Shown here in pieces: positions 1-7,285 of a DNA stretch of 27,341 nt (positions within the stretch are counted from its first letter, which is position 1; every line of letters begins with the position of its first letter). The stretch is from assembly GCA_040751775.1 (NCBI GenBank), contig JBFMGD010000037.1, positions 1 through 27,341 on the forward strand, given 5' to 3'. The stretch is from JBFMGD01 sp040751775. GTDB taxonomy: Bacteria; Bacillota; Dethiobacteria; DTU022. A program made the translations under genes and the position numbers. Below the pieces are notes generated by a model. The model saw only the letters and a list, made by a program, of their open reading frames with translations, was not told the DNA's origin and did not search any database.

Positions 1-1
1 T

Positions 2-532
2 TCCGCCAACCCGGCCGAAATAATTCGGGTGGACCACGGCGGGCTGGCTTTTCACGGTGGTCTGCTGGGGGGTGTTGTCAGCAGTTGGATCTATTGCAAA
101 ATTAAAAACATGCACTGGCCATTCCTGTTGGACCTGGCTGTTCCGGGAATCGCCCTCGGTATTATCCTGATTCGCGTTGCGAACATTTTCAACCATGAGA
201 TACTCGGCCGCGAAACCGCATTGCTACCTTTTGACAGACACCCAACCCAGATTTACGGTTCGTTAATCGGCCTGGCTCTACTGTTAATCCACAATTATCT
301 GGCCCGACGCCGGGCGTATGGCGCGGGCAGCCTGTTTTGGTATTTTGTGCTGTTCTATTCGCTGCTGCGAGGCCTGATTGAGGAAACATTCAGGGAAAAC
401 CCCCTGGCCCTATGGGGATATGTGAACGAGGTTTTAGGGATCGGCTTTTTTACGGCGGTACACCTGCTGACACCGATCCTGGTGCTGCTGGCCTGGTGGA
501 TGATCCGGCGGATTAATCCGCAAAAAGAATAA
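2..532 (+). CDS. lgt: Prolipoprotein diacylglyceryl transferase, 5'-truncated by window edge
   Basis: Lgt transfers the diacylglyceryl group of phosphatidylglycerol to the lipobox cysteine of prolipoproteins at the cytoplasmic membrane. The frame is open to the left edge, so the N-terminal part lies outside the window; the GTG at 29 is internal. Visible family motifs are GGLAFHGG near the left edge (the conserved membrane histidine), the signature-like RVANIFNHEILGR, then HPTQIYGS, and a C-terminal LLRGLIEETFRE stretch matching the conserved arginine region. Several hydrophobic helices alternate with these loops, as expected for a seven-helix enzyme. The stop at 530-532 is followed directly by a REP-like sequence. 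Family assignment is firm; nothing can be said about the promoter. Confidence 0.93.
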   Translation, partial: SANPAEIIRVDHGGLAFHGGLLGGVVSSWIYCKIKNMHWPFLLDLAVPGIALGIILIRVANIFNHEILGRETALLPFDRHPTQIYGSLIGLALLLIHNYLARRRAYGAGSLFWYFVLFYSLLRGLIEETFRENPLALWGYVNEVLGIGFFTAVHLLTPILVLLAWWMIRRINPQKE

Positions 533-557
533 ATTCGGGGGACAGTATACTTAATTG
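533..557 (+). repeat. REP-like intergenic sequence after lgt
   Basis: The first bases after the lgt stop contain GGGGGACAGTATACTTAATT. From memory, this resembles REP-type sequences found scattered in many genomes and tied to IS200-like (RAYT) transposases. Only one copy of this version is in the window, and no transposase is present, so the call rests on recognition alone. It sits exactly where the downstream permease remnant loses its 5' part. Confidence 0.4.
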
Positions 558-582
558 TCACCTCTGCGGCAGAAAACGCTAA

Positions 583-1001
583 CCTGAGAAGAAATCTACA
601 ACTTGGGATTTTGCGCAGATTCCGCCCCTGCTTCTCGCCGGGGTGCTGGCAGCAGGTTTGCTGATGGGGCGTCCCGGAAGTGAGGCGGGGCTTATTCCGG
701 TCCGTTATATCGAAACACTGGTGGGAGGAAACAGCCTCCAGGCCAACCTGGTGGCCTCGGTGGTGGGCGCGTTTATGTATTTTGCCACCCTGACGGAGAT
801 ACCGATTCTGCAGGGCTTCCTGGGAGCGGGAATGGGCAAAGGCCCCGCCCTGGCGCTGCTGTTGGCCGGCCCGGCGTTAAGCCTGCCCAATATGCTGGTC
901 ATCCGCGGCGTTTTGGGAACTAAAAAGACAGTCACTTATGTCATGCCGGTGGTGGTGATGCTACCCTATCGGGCCTGGTCTTCGGAAACTTGATTTTGTA
1001 A
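583..1001 (+). pseudogene. C-terminal remnant of a DUF318/ArsP-type permease, frameshifted
   Basis: The reading frame from 583 resembles the C-terminal half of PF03773 permeases (YraQ/ArsP_1 type): WDFAQIPPLLLAGVLAAG, then VGGNSLQANLVASVVGAFMY, then a TEIPILQGFLGAGMGKGPAL segment and AGPALSLPNMLVIRG. The N-terminal half is missing, with an in-frame stop at 580-582. Near 958-962 the frame breaks: in the next frame the sequence reads ATLSGLVFGNLIL and stops at 999-1001, which is the expected family ending. One missing base, probably one G in the GTG/ATG run, explains this. No ribosome site precedes it. It is best read as a dead gene fragment, though a sequencing error at the frameshift cannot be excluded. 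Confidence 0.75.
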
Positions 1002-1145
1002 TAGGATGATAACTTCTTTTTTTCGTTTTAGCCTGGCCATTAAATAGTCGACCCTAGCATCACTATCTGTTAAAGCTGCTTTTTCTAAGCATAGATCCCA
1101 CATTAAAACTTCTTTATGTAGATGTTCTAGTATTGCGGCATTCTC
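966..1145 (-). pseudogene. Open minus-strand frame resembling a DUF2508 (YaaL) remnant
   Basis: A minus-strand frame is open from about 1346 down to a stop at 966-968. The only ATG is at 1103, giving 45 residues. The part read from about 1145 contains ILEHLHKEVLMWDLCLEK, then LTDSDARVDY and a lysine-rich helix ending in ILLQ. The pattern tryptophan, then TD, then VDY, then an amphipathic helix recalls DUF2508/YaaL small proteins, which in Bacillus lie near recR and bofA. There is no start with a ribosome site upstream. The similarity is recalled, not computed, and the frame may be chance. The remaining gene-free stretch up to sigK shows nothing else clear. Confidence 0.25.
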
Positions 1146-1379
1146 ATTACTGTAAGCACCAATGGGCGGGCGGAAATATCCTGAAATACTGCCGGTTTCA
1201 TCTTTTGGTAACTTTTGACGGAAATTGATCGAAGGGCGGTTGATGGTTGACCGGTGGTAGAATGTTTGTGATAAACCAACTGGTTTGGAACCTATTGCAT
1301 TTTTTTGTTTCAGACAGGCACAGCAGCAGCGATCGCCGCATAGAATTTAGGTACTTGCAAAATGGGGGTGGTCGCACTC

Positions 1380-2066
1380 ATGTTCCTGTTGGTATCGCTG
1401 ATTGCGGCGCTGCGCGAGATCTGGCTGATGGTGGGTCATATCCAGAACAGCTCGTTCCCACAGCCGTTTTCTCCGGCGCAGGAACAGGAATATCTGCAGA
1501 AAATGGCCGGCGGTGATGAAAGTGCCAGGCAGCTGCTGGTGGAACATAACTTGCGCCTCGTCGCGCATGTAATCAAGAAATTTGAACATACCGGTGAAGA
1601 GAAAGAAGATCTGATTTCCATCGGCACGATCGGCTTAATCAAGGCGATCAATACATTCAACCATAACCGGGGAACCCGTTTGGCTACCTATGCCGCCCGT
1701 TGCATTCAAAATGAAATCCTCATGTTTTTGCGCTCAAACCAAAAGAAAAAGCAGGAGATATCGCTTCACGAACCGATTGGAGTTGATAAGGAAGGCAATG
1801 AGATTACTTTAATGGAAGTGATCGCCGGTGAGGATACGATTCTGGAAACGGTCGAGCGCAACCTGCTCCAGGAAAAAATGCTGCAGATGATCGACAAGCT
1901 GAAAGCGCGCGAAAAGAGAGTGCTCTATTTGCGTTTTGGTCTCGGTGTGGGCAAACGCCAAACCCAGAAGCAGATCGCCGCCCAACTGGGCATCTCGCGC
2001 TCATACGTTTCGCGGATTGAAAAGCGGGTGATTCAAAAGTTGGAGCGTGAATTTAACGTGCGTTAA
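1380..2066 (+). CDS. sigK: RNA polymerase sporulation sigma factor sigma-K
   Basis: This is the late mother-cell sigma factor, made as a membrane-associated precursor and activated by proteolysis. The product has a hydrophobic pro-sequence, then NSSFPQPFS matching the NNAFPQPLS region of known sigma-K, region 2 with NLRLVAHVIKKFEHTGE, EEKEDLISIGTIGLIKAI and TRLATYAARCIQNEILM, and region 4 with a helix-turn-helix ending in GISRSYVSRIEKR. The gene is uninterrupted, so no skin-like element splits it. I chose the ATG at 1380 because GGGGGTGG (1364-1371) sits eight bases upstream and the pro-sequence then has about 19 residues, close to Bacillus. The ATG at 1362 adds six residues but has no ribosome site. 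A terminator follows at once. Confidence 0.95.
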   Translation: MFLLVSLIAALREIWLMVGHIQNSSFPQPFSPAQEQEYLQKMAGGDESARQLLVEHNLRLVAHVIKKFEHTGEEKEDLISIGTIGLIKAINTFNHNRGTRLATYAARCIQNEILMFLRSNQKKKQEISLHEPIGVDKEGNEITLMEVIAGEDTILETVERNLLQEKMLQMIDKLKAREKRVLYLRFGLGVGKRQTQKQIAAQLGISRSYVSRIEKRVIQKLEREFNVR

Positions 2067-2070
2067 GTAA

Positions 2071-2111
2071 CCGGGGGTGCATAATGTCATGCACACCCCG
2101 GCCCGGTTTTT
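2071..2111 (+). terminator. Rho-independent terminator of sigK
   Basis: CCGGGG-GTGCA (2071-2081) pairs with TGCAC-A-CCCCGG (2090-2101), leaving one bulged A. A T run follows at 2107-2111. It begins a few bases after the sigK stop. Confidence 0.85.
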
Positions 2112-2149
2112 CCCTTTCTAAATTCTGACTGATGAATTCTTAGCGGTTA

Positions 2150-3136
2150 CTACTGTTTTTTCGAACGGGCCAGCGACCTGGCCATGCGCTCCAGTTTAAA
2201 GATGGTGTTAAACTCCACATTCTTGCTAATCCAGAGATCCCGGTTCATGATCGCCTGGGTCAGTGAGCCGCGGTAGCCCAACCCGTCCAGCAGCACCGCC
2301 AAATTGGGGCAGACCATTACCAGGTCCGGCTTATCCGCCCGGCCGGATTTAAGTTGCAGCGTGCCGTCGGCGATCTCCAGTATAAAAGTGCCGCCGTTCG
2401 CCTTCACCTGGACAACCCTGTACCAGCCGGCGATATCCTTGCGGGCCCTTTCGCAGCCGTTCATTTCCTCAACCAGGGACTGCAACTCCTTTAGCACGCT
2501 CTCGAATTGTCGTGCTGCTTCGGGTCCGCCTTCAGGCAGCGCCGGTTCGACTGATGTTTCCCAATCGAGTTCGGAAGAGAGCAGGCCTTTTTTCTTAATT
2601 TGCGCAGCGGTCAACTCCGCGATCGGTACACAGAAAATATCCGTAATTTGCCCCAGTCTTTCATCCCGGAAGACAACTTTCATCTCCGTTCCCTTTTTGA
2701 CATTACCGGGCACCAGGATTCCCTTGGTGGTATAAAAATTAACGCTCAGCGCCGTATCGGCGCCTTCCAGCAGCACGCGGCCGCGCCCGAAGGGAACCTG
2801 CTGCTGGAAGAGAGCGTTGGCAAAGTAAGTGATGGGCGGCGTGGAGAGCATTGTGCCGGTGTCACCGACTGCCACGGTTTCAGTGGGGGCGAAATTACAG
2901 TCCGGACAACGTGTGAGAAACGGCGGTACCCGTACCAGGCCGCATTTTGTGCAGCGGCAGCCCAGGATTTTTTTCTCATCCCGCAGCGCCAGGAAGAATT
3001 CGCTGAATTCACCCATGGAGCGCCGGTAAAAGGTAAACATGGCATCATTCATTATCAGGTAGTTCTTACCGTCAATCTCCAGGGTATGGCCGCCCTCGTC
3101 CGGGATAATATCCAAAGGGATCACTTTTTTACTCAA
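2150..3136 (-). CDS. DUF35 zinc-ribbon/OB-fold protein fused to an SCP2-like lipid-binding domain
   Basis: DUF35 proteins partner thiolase-superfamily enzymes and help hold or shuttle acyl-CoA; BbsA of toluene degradation and ChsH2 of steroid degradation are named examples. Residues about 55-85 carry a zinc ribbon, with CTKC and CPDC as the likely four ligands. An OB-fold with GRGRVLLEGAD and later DERLGQITDIF follows to about residue 180. The C-terminal 120 residues look like a sterol-carrier (SCP2) domain: WYRVVQV, FILEIADG, DKPDLVMVCPN and a C-terminal MNRDLWISKN segment. At about 328 residues it is over twice the length of a lone DUF35 protein. I chose the TTG at 3136 because GGAGG (3145-3149) lies eight bases upstream. 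It is last in the three-gene acyl-CoA operon. Confidence 0.85.
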   Translation of the reverse strand: MSKKVIPLDIIPDEGGHTLEIDGKNYLIMNDAMFTFYRRSMGEFSEFFLALRDEKKILGCRCTKCGLVRVPPFLTRCPDCNFAPTETVAVGDTGTMLSTPPITYFANALFQQQVPFGRGRVLLEGADTALSVNFYTTKGILVPGNVKKGTEMKVVFRDERLGQITDIFCVPIAELTAAQIKKKGLLSSELDWETSVEPALPEGGPEAARQFESVLKELQSLVEEMNGCERARKDIAGWYRVVQVKANGGTFILEIADGTLQLKSGRADKPDLVMVCPNLAVLLDGLGYRGSLTQAIMNRDLWISKNVEFNTIFKLERMARSLARSKKQ

Positions 3137-3203
3137 TGAAGCCACCTCCAAGATTTATGATCAAAAGATCTACTTTAGTCTACTTGTTTAGTCTACTTGC
3201 TTC

Positions 3204-4400
3204 TTAATCGCGCTCCAAGATGGCGACGACACCGTACTGGGCGATCGTGCTCCCGGTGCCGTGCACAAGGGCGGTATTGAGCTGCCGTTTGATCAGCTCA
3301 TTACGGGCCGACCAGGTGGACATAATATTGCTGGCGCCGACAGCGTGGCCCGAGTAAATTAATCCGCCGCAGGGATTGAGCACAAGTTCTCCGCCAGGGG
3401 TAATCAAACCGTCTTCGATGAGGCTGTCAGCCCGTCCGAGAGGGGTGAACCCCATCTCGGCCATGGTGATCGATAGTTGATGCACAAAGGCATCGTGGAC
3501 TTCAACAACGTCGATCGCTTTCAGCGGATTGGTAATCCCTGCCATAGCGTAAGCCATTTTCGCCGCGATATGGTCCGACATAATCCGGTGCATAATCTTG
3601 TGGTTGCGGCCGGCAAAGGAGTGCTCATTGGATTCGCCCAGGCCGGTAATCCAGACGACCGGCTGACCGGTGGCCTTGGAAATCGCTTTGGCCGTTTCTT
3701 CTTCAGCCAGGATCAATCCTGCCGCGCCTTCCGAATAGACGCAGATCTCCAGCTCTTTGAACGGGTGGACAACGGTGCGCGAGTTGAGCACCTCTTCGGG
3801 GGTAACCTGGTCGAACTGCCGCTGCGCATATTTGTTCGTCCGCACCTGCTCGCTCAGCAGGGCGGAAATGCGGGCGGTAATTTCGGGTTTGAGGTCGCCG
3901 GGGTACTCGTCCATATAGGCCAGCACTACCTCGGCGTAGCTGTCCGAAGCAGTCCAGCCCAGTTTTTGCTCGTAGAAACTGTCCCCGGACCAGCCGATCG
4001 TTTTAATCACTTCCGGTGTCGCGGACATGGATTGGAAGTCGAAGCAATCGGTGGCCTTTTCAACACCCAGGACCAACACCGCCTTGAACCGTCCGGCTGC
4101 GACGTAGGCGTGCGCGGCGGAAAGTGTATAAGCGCCGGTCGCGCCGCCGTTGCTGATCCGGATGCCGAACTTGTTCTGCAGGCCGATGATCCCCTGCAGG
4201 GGGTGTTCGGGAATACAGGTCCGTTCGAAAATATCATTATAGATGCCGTAAAAAACGCCGTCCAGATCACGCGGCGCCAACTGCGCGTCGGCCAGGGCTT
4301 CCGCTGTAGCCATCTGCGCCAGTTCGTAGTATGTTTTTTCATGCCATTTTCCCTTGAAGGGCGTTACCGCCGCTCCGACTATACCCACTTTTTTCCCCAT
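3204..4400 (-). CDS. Thiolase-superfamily (SCPx-like) protein lacking the nucleophilic cysteine
   Basis: The 398-residue product aligns by eye with non-decarboxylating SCPx-type thiolases: GIVGAAVTPF at the N-terminus, LVLGVEKATDCF, VEVHDAFVHQLS (H302) and NPCGGLIYSGHAVGA (H352). The active-site loop that reads NNNCSTG in human SCPx reads SNGGATG here, placing glycine (G86) at the nucleophilic cysteine. The two histidine regions remain. Thiolytic cleavage is therefore doubtful. Relatives working with DUF35 partners include aldolase-type enzymes such as Ltp2, so retro-aldol or another acyl-CoA reaction is possible. Its neighbour at 2150-3136 is the likely partner. The ATG at 4400 follows AAAGGAGG at a somewhat long distance of 12 bases. 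Confidence 0.87.
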   Translation of the reverse strand: MGKKVGIVGAAVTPFKGKWHEKTYYELAQMATAEALADAQLAPRDLDGVFYGIYNDIFERTCIPEHPLQGIIGLQNKFGIRISNGGATGAYTLSAAHAYVAAGRFKAVLVLGVEKATDCFDFQSMSATPEVIKTIGWSGDSFYEQKLGWTASDSYAEVVLAYMDEYPGDLKPEITARISALLSEQVRTNKYAQRQFDQVTPEEVLNSRTVVHPFKELEICVYSEGAAGLILAEEETAKAISKATGQPVVWITGLGESNEHSFAGRNHKIMHRIMSDHIAAKMAYAMAGITNPLKAIDVVEVHDAFVHQLSITMAEMGFTPLGRADSLIEDGLITPGGELVLNPCGGLIYSGHAVGASNIMSTWSARNELIKRQLNTALVHGTGSTIAQYGVVAILERD

Positions 4401-4481
4401 ACTTTTGTTTATCCTCCTTTGTCAAACTGATTGCTCTGCGAACTAGGCCGGGGTTGTGTCCGTAACTGGCATCCGGTTACT

Positions 4482-5621
4482 TTAACAGCCCAGCTGCCTG
4501 GCGATGACCAGCCTTTGTATTTCCGATGTGCCTTCACCGATTTCCATCAGCTTGGCGTCCCGCAGGTAGCGCTCCACCGGGTAATCTTTCATATAGCCGT
4601 AGCCGCCGAAGATCTGAATCGCTTCCAGGGCGGCTTTGACCGCCGTTTCTGAGGCGAAAAGCTTCGCCATGGCCGCTTCCCGGGAAAAAGGCAGGTCGCG
4701 GTCTTTCAGCCAGGCCGCCTTGTACACCATCAGACGGGCCAGCTCCACGGTTGTAGCCATATCCGCCAGTTTGAACCGGATTGCTTGGAATTTGGAGATC
4801 GCTCGCCCGAATTGCACCCGCTCCCTGGCGTAAGCCAGGGCCGCTTCAAGGCAGGCCTGAGCGATACCGACGGATAGGGCACCGATGCTGATCCGCCCGC
4901 CGTCCAACACCTGCATGAACTGCTTAAAACCTTCGCCGCGATTGCCAAGCAGATTGTCTGCGGGGACGCGCACGTCTTCCATAATTATTTCCGCGGTATC
5001 CGATGCTTTTAAACCCAACTTCTCATACGGGGGAGACACGGTGAAGCCCGGTGTATCCGTGGGGACAATAAACGCGCTGATGCCGCGGGTCCCCTGGCCC
5101 GGTTCGGTTACCGCAGTGATTACGGCCACGCCGGCCTGAGAAGCGTTGGTGATAAAACACTTGGAGCCGTTTATGACCCACCGGTCACCTTCCAGGATGG
5201 CCGTGGTCCGGATTCCCCCGGCATCGGAACCGGCATCCGGTTCGGTGAGCCCGAAGGCGGCCAGCATTTCGCCTTTCGCGCACGGGACAACCCAGTTATG
5301 TTTCTGCGCGTCGCTGCCGAAAAGGTAGATCGGGCCGGTACCGATAGAGCAGTGGGCGGCGTAGGTGATCCCGGTCGAGGCGCAGGCCCGGGAAATCTCT
5401 TCTACGGCAACGGCGTAGGCCAGGTAGCCGTCCCCGGTACCGCCGTATGTTTCGTTGAACGGCAAAGCGAAAAGGTCCAATGCGGCCATCTTATTGATAA
5501 TTTCTCTAGGGAATCGGCCCTCACGGTCCAGCGCCGCGGCTACCGGTTCCAGTTCGTTGCGCGCGAACTCGCGCACCATCTGTTGAATCATCAGTTGCCC
5601 TTCATTCAGTTGAAAGTTCAT
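4482..5621 (-). CDS. Acyl-CoA dehydrogenase (short-chain type)
   Basis: This FAD enzyme oxidises an acyl-CoA to the 2-enoyl-CoA, passing electrons to electron-transfer flavoprotein. Visible signatures are FGLTEPDAGSDAGG (ACAD signature 1), the FAD-binding WVINGSKCFITNA segment, and FGGYGYMKDYPVERYLRDAK (signature 2) followed by MEIGEGTSEIQR, whose EGT glutamate is the catalytic base in short-chain enzymes. Length (379 residues) is normal for the family. I chose the ATG at 5621 because GGAGG (5629-5633) lies seven bases upstream; the TTG two codons earlier is too close to it. This is the first gene of a three-gene operon with the thiolase-like and DUF35-SCP2 genes, downstream of a -24/-12 promoter. 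Substrate is unknown. Confidence 0.95.
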   Translation of the reverse strand: MNFQLNEGQLMIQQMVREFARNELEPVAAALDREGRFPREIINKMAALDLFALPFNETYGGTGDGYLAYAVAVEEISRACASTGITYAAHCSIGTGPIYLFGSDAQKHNWVVPCAKGEMLAAFGLTEPDAGSDAGGIRTTAILEGDRWVINGSKCFITNASQAGVAVITAVTEPGQGTRGISAFIVPTDTPGFTVSPPYEKLGLKASDTAEIIMEDVRVPADNLLGNRGEGFKQFMQVLDGGRISIGALSVGIAQACLEAALAYARERVQFGRAISKFQAIRFKLADMATTVELARLMVYKAAWLKDRDLPFSREAAMAKLFASETAVKAALEAIQIFGGYGYMKDYPVERYLRDAKLMEIGEGTSEIQRLVIARQLGC

Positions 5622-5699
5622 TGACAACCCTCCTTCCTCGATTTTTATGTGAGGTTAGCTCTCCCTCCGCGGCGGCGGCAATACCTCCCTGTTAAAATT

Positions 5700-5715
5700 T
5701 GCAAGAATCATGCCA
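5700..5715 (-). promoter_or_regulatory. Sigma-54 (-24/-12) promoter for the acyl-CoA operon
   Basis: On the minus strand the sequence is TGGCATGATTCTTGCA. It fits the sigma-54 consensus TGGCAYR-N4-TTGCW fully, with exactly ten bases between the GG and GC doublets. Transcription would start near 5690, about 70 bases before the acyl-CoA dehydrogenase ATG. Sigma-54 promoters need an enhancer-binding activator; a dyad about 105-140 bases upstream is a candidate site. Confidence 0.8.
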
Positions 5716-5726
5716 GTATTGACCAT

Positions 5727-5756
5727 TAAAAAAACAGCCTTTTATCAAGGCTGTTG
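5727..5756 (-). terminator. Rho-independent terminator downstream of the LeuB-family gene
   Basis: On the minus strand AACAGCC and GGCTGTT form a seven-base-pair stem (5749-5755 and 5733-5739) followed by a run of T. It lies about 145 bases after the stop of the upstream dehydrogenase gene and just before the sigma-54 promoter, separating the two units. Confidence 0.85.
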
Positions 5757-5795
5757 GCAATTTGAATAATAATATATGTTTTTTTATATGAACAC

Positions 5796-5829
5796 ATAGT
5801 GGACAGTTGTCTGTAAAAGCGGACACTAT
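5796..5829. promoter_or_regulatory. Possible enhancer (activator-binding) site
   Basis: ATAGTG (5796-5801) and CACTAT (5824-5829) form an inverted repeat. Inside it GTGGACA (5799-5805) and GCGGACA (5819-5825) form a near-direct repeat 20 bases apart, about two helical turns. The distance to the predicted sigma-54 start suits an enhancer-binding protein. No regulator gene is in the window, so this is inference. Confidence 0.4.
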
Positions 5830-5898
5830 CTGCGCCACGGGGATCGGTGACAACTGCATCTTCTTTCCCTGCGGACCGCTTAAACTCTTTTCTCCGGG

Positions 5899-6948
5899 CT
5901 AGATCAACCCGGCTACCAGATCACCGACCTGGTCGGTCGTATATCCCATTTCCCCGGCATTGAGGCTCTTCAGCTTCTCGCGGCAAACCGTGGCCACGGC
6001 TTCTTCCACGCGCTGTGCCGCCTGCTCTTCACCCAGGAAATCCAACAGCATGGCCGCAGCGCCGATCGCGGCCAGGGGGTTGATGATATTTTGCCCGGTA
6101 TACTTGGGTGTCGAACCGCCGATCGGTTCGAACATCGAGACTCGTCCCGGGTGCAGGTTGGCGCCGGCGGCGATACCCAATCCGCCCTGGATCATCGCCC
6201 CCAGGTCGGTTATGATATCGCCGAACATGTTATCGGTAACGATCACATCGAACCACTCCGGGTTTTTGATCATCCACATACAGATTGCGTCCACATGGGC
6301 GTAATCCCTGGTTACCGCGGGGTATTCGCTCCCTACCTCTGCGAACGTTCTTTCCCACAGGTCGAAGGCGTAGGTCAGCACGTTGGTTTTACCGCACAAA
6401 GTGAGCTTCTTTTTAGCTCTTTTACGGTTGCAGTAATCGAAGGAGTAGCGCAGGCAGCGCTCCACCCCGAAACGGGTATTCACCGATTCCTGGATTGCTA
6501 TTTCGTGCGGTGTCCCTTTTTTTAAGAAACCGCCGGCTCCGGCATAGAGGCCTTCGCTGTTTTCCCGGACTACGACAAAGTTGATCTCTTCAGGCCCTTT
6601 TTGCTTGAGCGGGGTATAGACTCCCGGATAGAGTTTAACCGGGCGCAGGTTGATATACAGGTCAAGTTGGAAACGCAGCTGCAGCAGAAGCCCCTTTTCC
6701 AAGATGCCCGGTTTAACGTCGGGATGGCCGATGGCGCCGAGGAAGATAGCATCGTATCCCCTCAGCTCTTCCAGGACACTCTCCGGCAGCAGTTCGCCGG
6801 TGCGTAAAAAACGCTCACCCCCCAGTTCGTATGTTACCGTCTCCATTGAGAAATTAAATTTTTCCCGGGCGGCCTCCAATACCTTGAGCCCTTCGCGGAC
6901 CTGTTCCGGCCCCGTGCCGTCTCCCGGAATTACTGCCACCTTGTACAT
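5899..6948 (-). CDS. leuB: Isopropylmalate/isocitrate dehydrogenase-family enzyme (LeuB-like)
   Basis: This family carries out metal- and NAD(P)-dependent oxidative decarboxylation of 2-hydroxy acids. Visible features are VAVIPGDGTGPE at the N-terminus, GLLLQLRFQLDLYINLRPV (substrate helix with arginines), RENSEGLYAG (Y135), GKTNVL (K187), HVDA (D220) and TDNMFGDIITD (D244, D248), the expected catalytic and metal residues. The substrate region resembles actinobacterial LeuB. The cofactor loop reads STPKYTGQ; a lysine-tyrosine pair here is typical of NADP isocitrate dehydrogenase, whereas NAD-using LeuB has aspartate. I chose the ATG at 6948, with AAGGAGG (6957-6963) eight bases upstream, over a TTG at 6975. 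No other leucine genes are nearby, so leuB is a family label rather than a proven role. Confidence 0.85.
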   Translation of the reverse strand: MYKVAVIPGDGTGPEQVREGLKVLEAAREKFNFSMETVTYELGGERFLRTGELLPESVLEELRGYDAIFLGAIGHPDVKPGILEKGLLLQLRFQLDLYINLRPVKLYPGVYTPLKQKGPEEINFVVVRENSEGLYAGAGGFLKKGTPHEIAIQESVNTRFGVERCLRYSFDYCNRKRAKKKLTLCGKTNVLTYAFDLWERTFAEVGSEYPAVTRDYAHVDAICMWMIKNPEWFDVIVTDNMFGDIITDLGAMIQGGLGIAAGANLHPGRVSMFEPIGGSTPKYTGQNIINPLAAIGAAAMLLDFLGEEQAAQRVEEAVATVCREKLKSLNAGEMGYTTDQVGDLVAGLI

Positions 6949-7015
6949 ATCCTCTTCCTCCTTAAAACTGGGCAACTGTTATATCCTGTGCCGTTTTCCC
7001 AATCATAAACTATTT

Positions 7016-7127
7016 AAGAGGCAGGAGGCAAGAGGCAGGAGGTAAGAAAAGAGAGAAGATGCGGGAGGCAAGAGAATGGAGGCAAGTCAAGAGGCGGGAG
7101 GCATGAGATTAGGCACAAGAAAAGGCA
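7016..7127. repeat. Purine-rich imperfect repeats (GGAGGCAAGAG type)
   Basis: In the gene-free 6949-7285 stretch, about 110 bases are almost pure purine on the plus strand. They repeat GGAGGCAAGAG-like units, such as GAGGCAGGAGGCAAGAGG at the start. Copies are degenerate and unevenly spaced. No coding frame or clear promoter is seen here. Confidence 0.8.
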
Positions 7128-7160
7128 TCTAGGGAGGAACACTATAATATATTCCTTGCT

Positions 7161-7200
7161 TATCTTGTATCTCGTATCTTGTATCTCGTATCTTGTATCT
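7161..7200. repeat. Tandem repeat TATCTTG/TATCTCG
   Basis: TATCTTGTATCTCG occurs twice in tandem and is followed by a third copy lacking its last two bases. Each 14-base unit is itself two 7-base units differing at one position. The array is short and lies between the purine-rich repeats and yqeG. Confidence 0.85.
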
Positions 7201-7285
7201 AATTTCTTGTTTCTTCAAAGGACTACCTTAAACGGTTCTTATATGGTAAAGTGAGATTAGTTTTTGCTTAGAGGGGGACTGGTCC

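Noticed and set aside
3477..4430. 317-codon plus-strand open frame opposite the thiolase-like gene
   Set aside because: It is antisense to a clear thiolase-family gene, has no ribosome site and its composition mirrors the real gene.
5796..5829. End of an IS21-like insertion sequence
   Set aside because: The TAGTGGACA wording recalls some IS ends, but there is no partner end or transposase; the enhancer reading fits the sigma-54 promoter better.
7161..7200. Possible CRISPR-like array
   Set aside because: The unit is 7 or 14 bases with no spacers and no cas genes nearby, so it is a simple tandem repeat.
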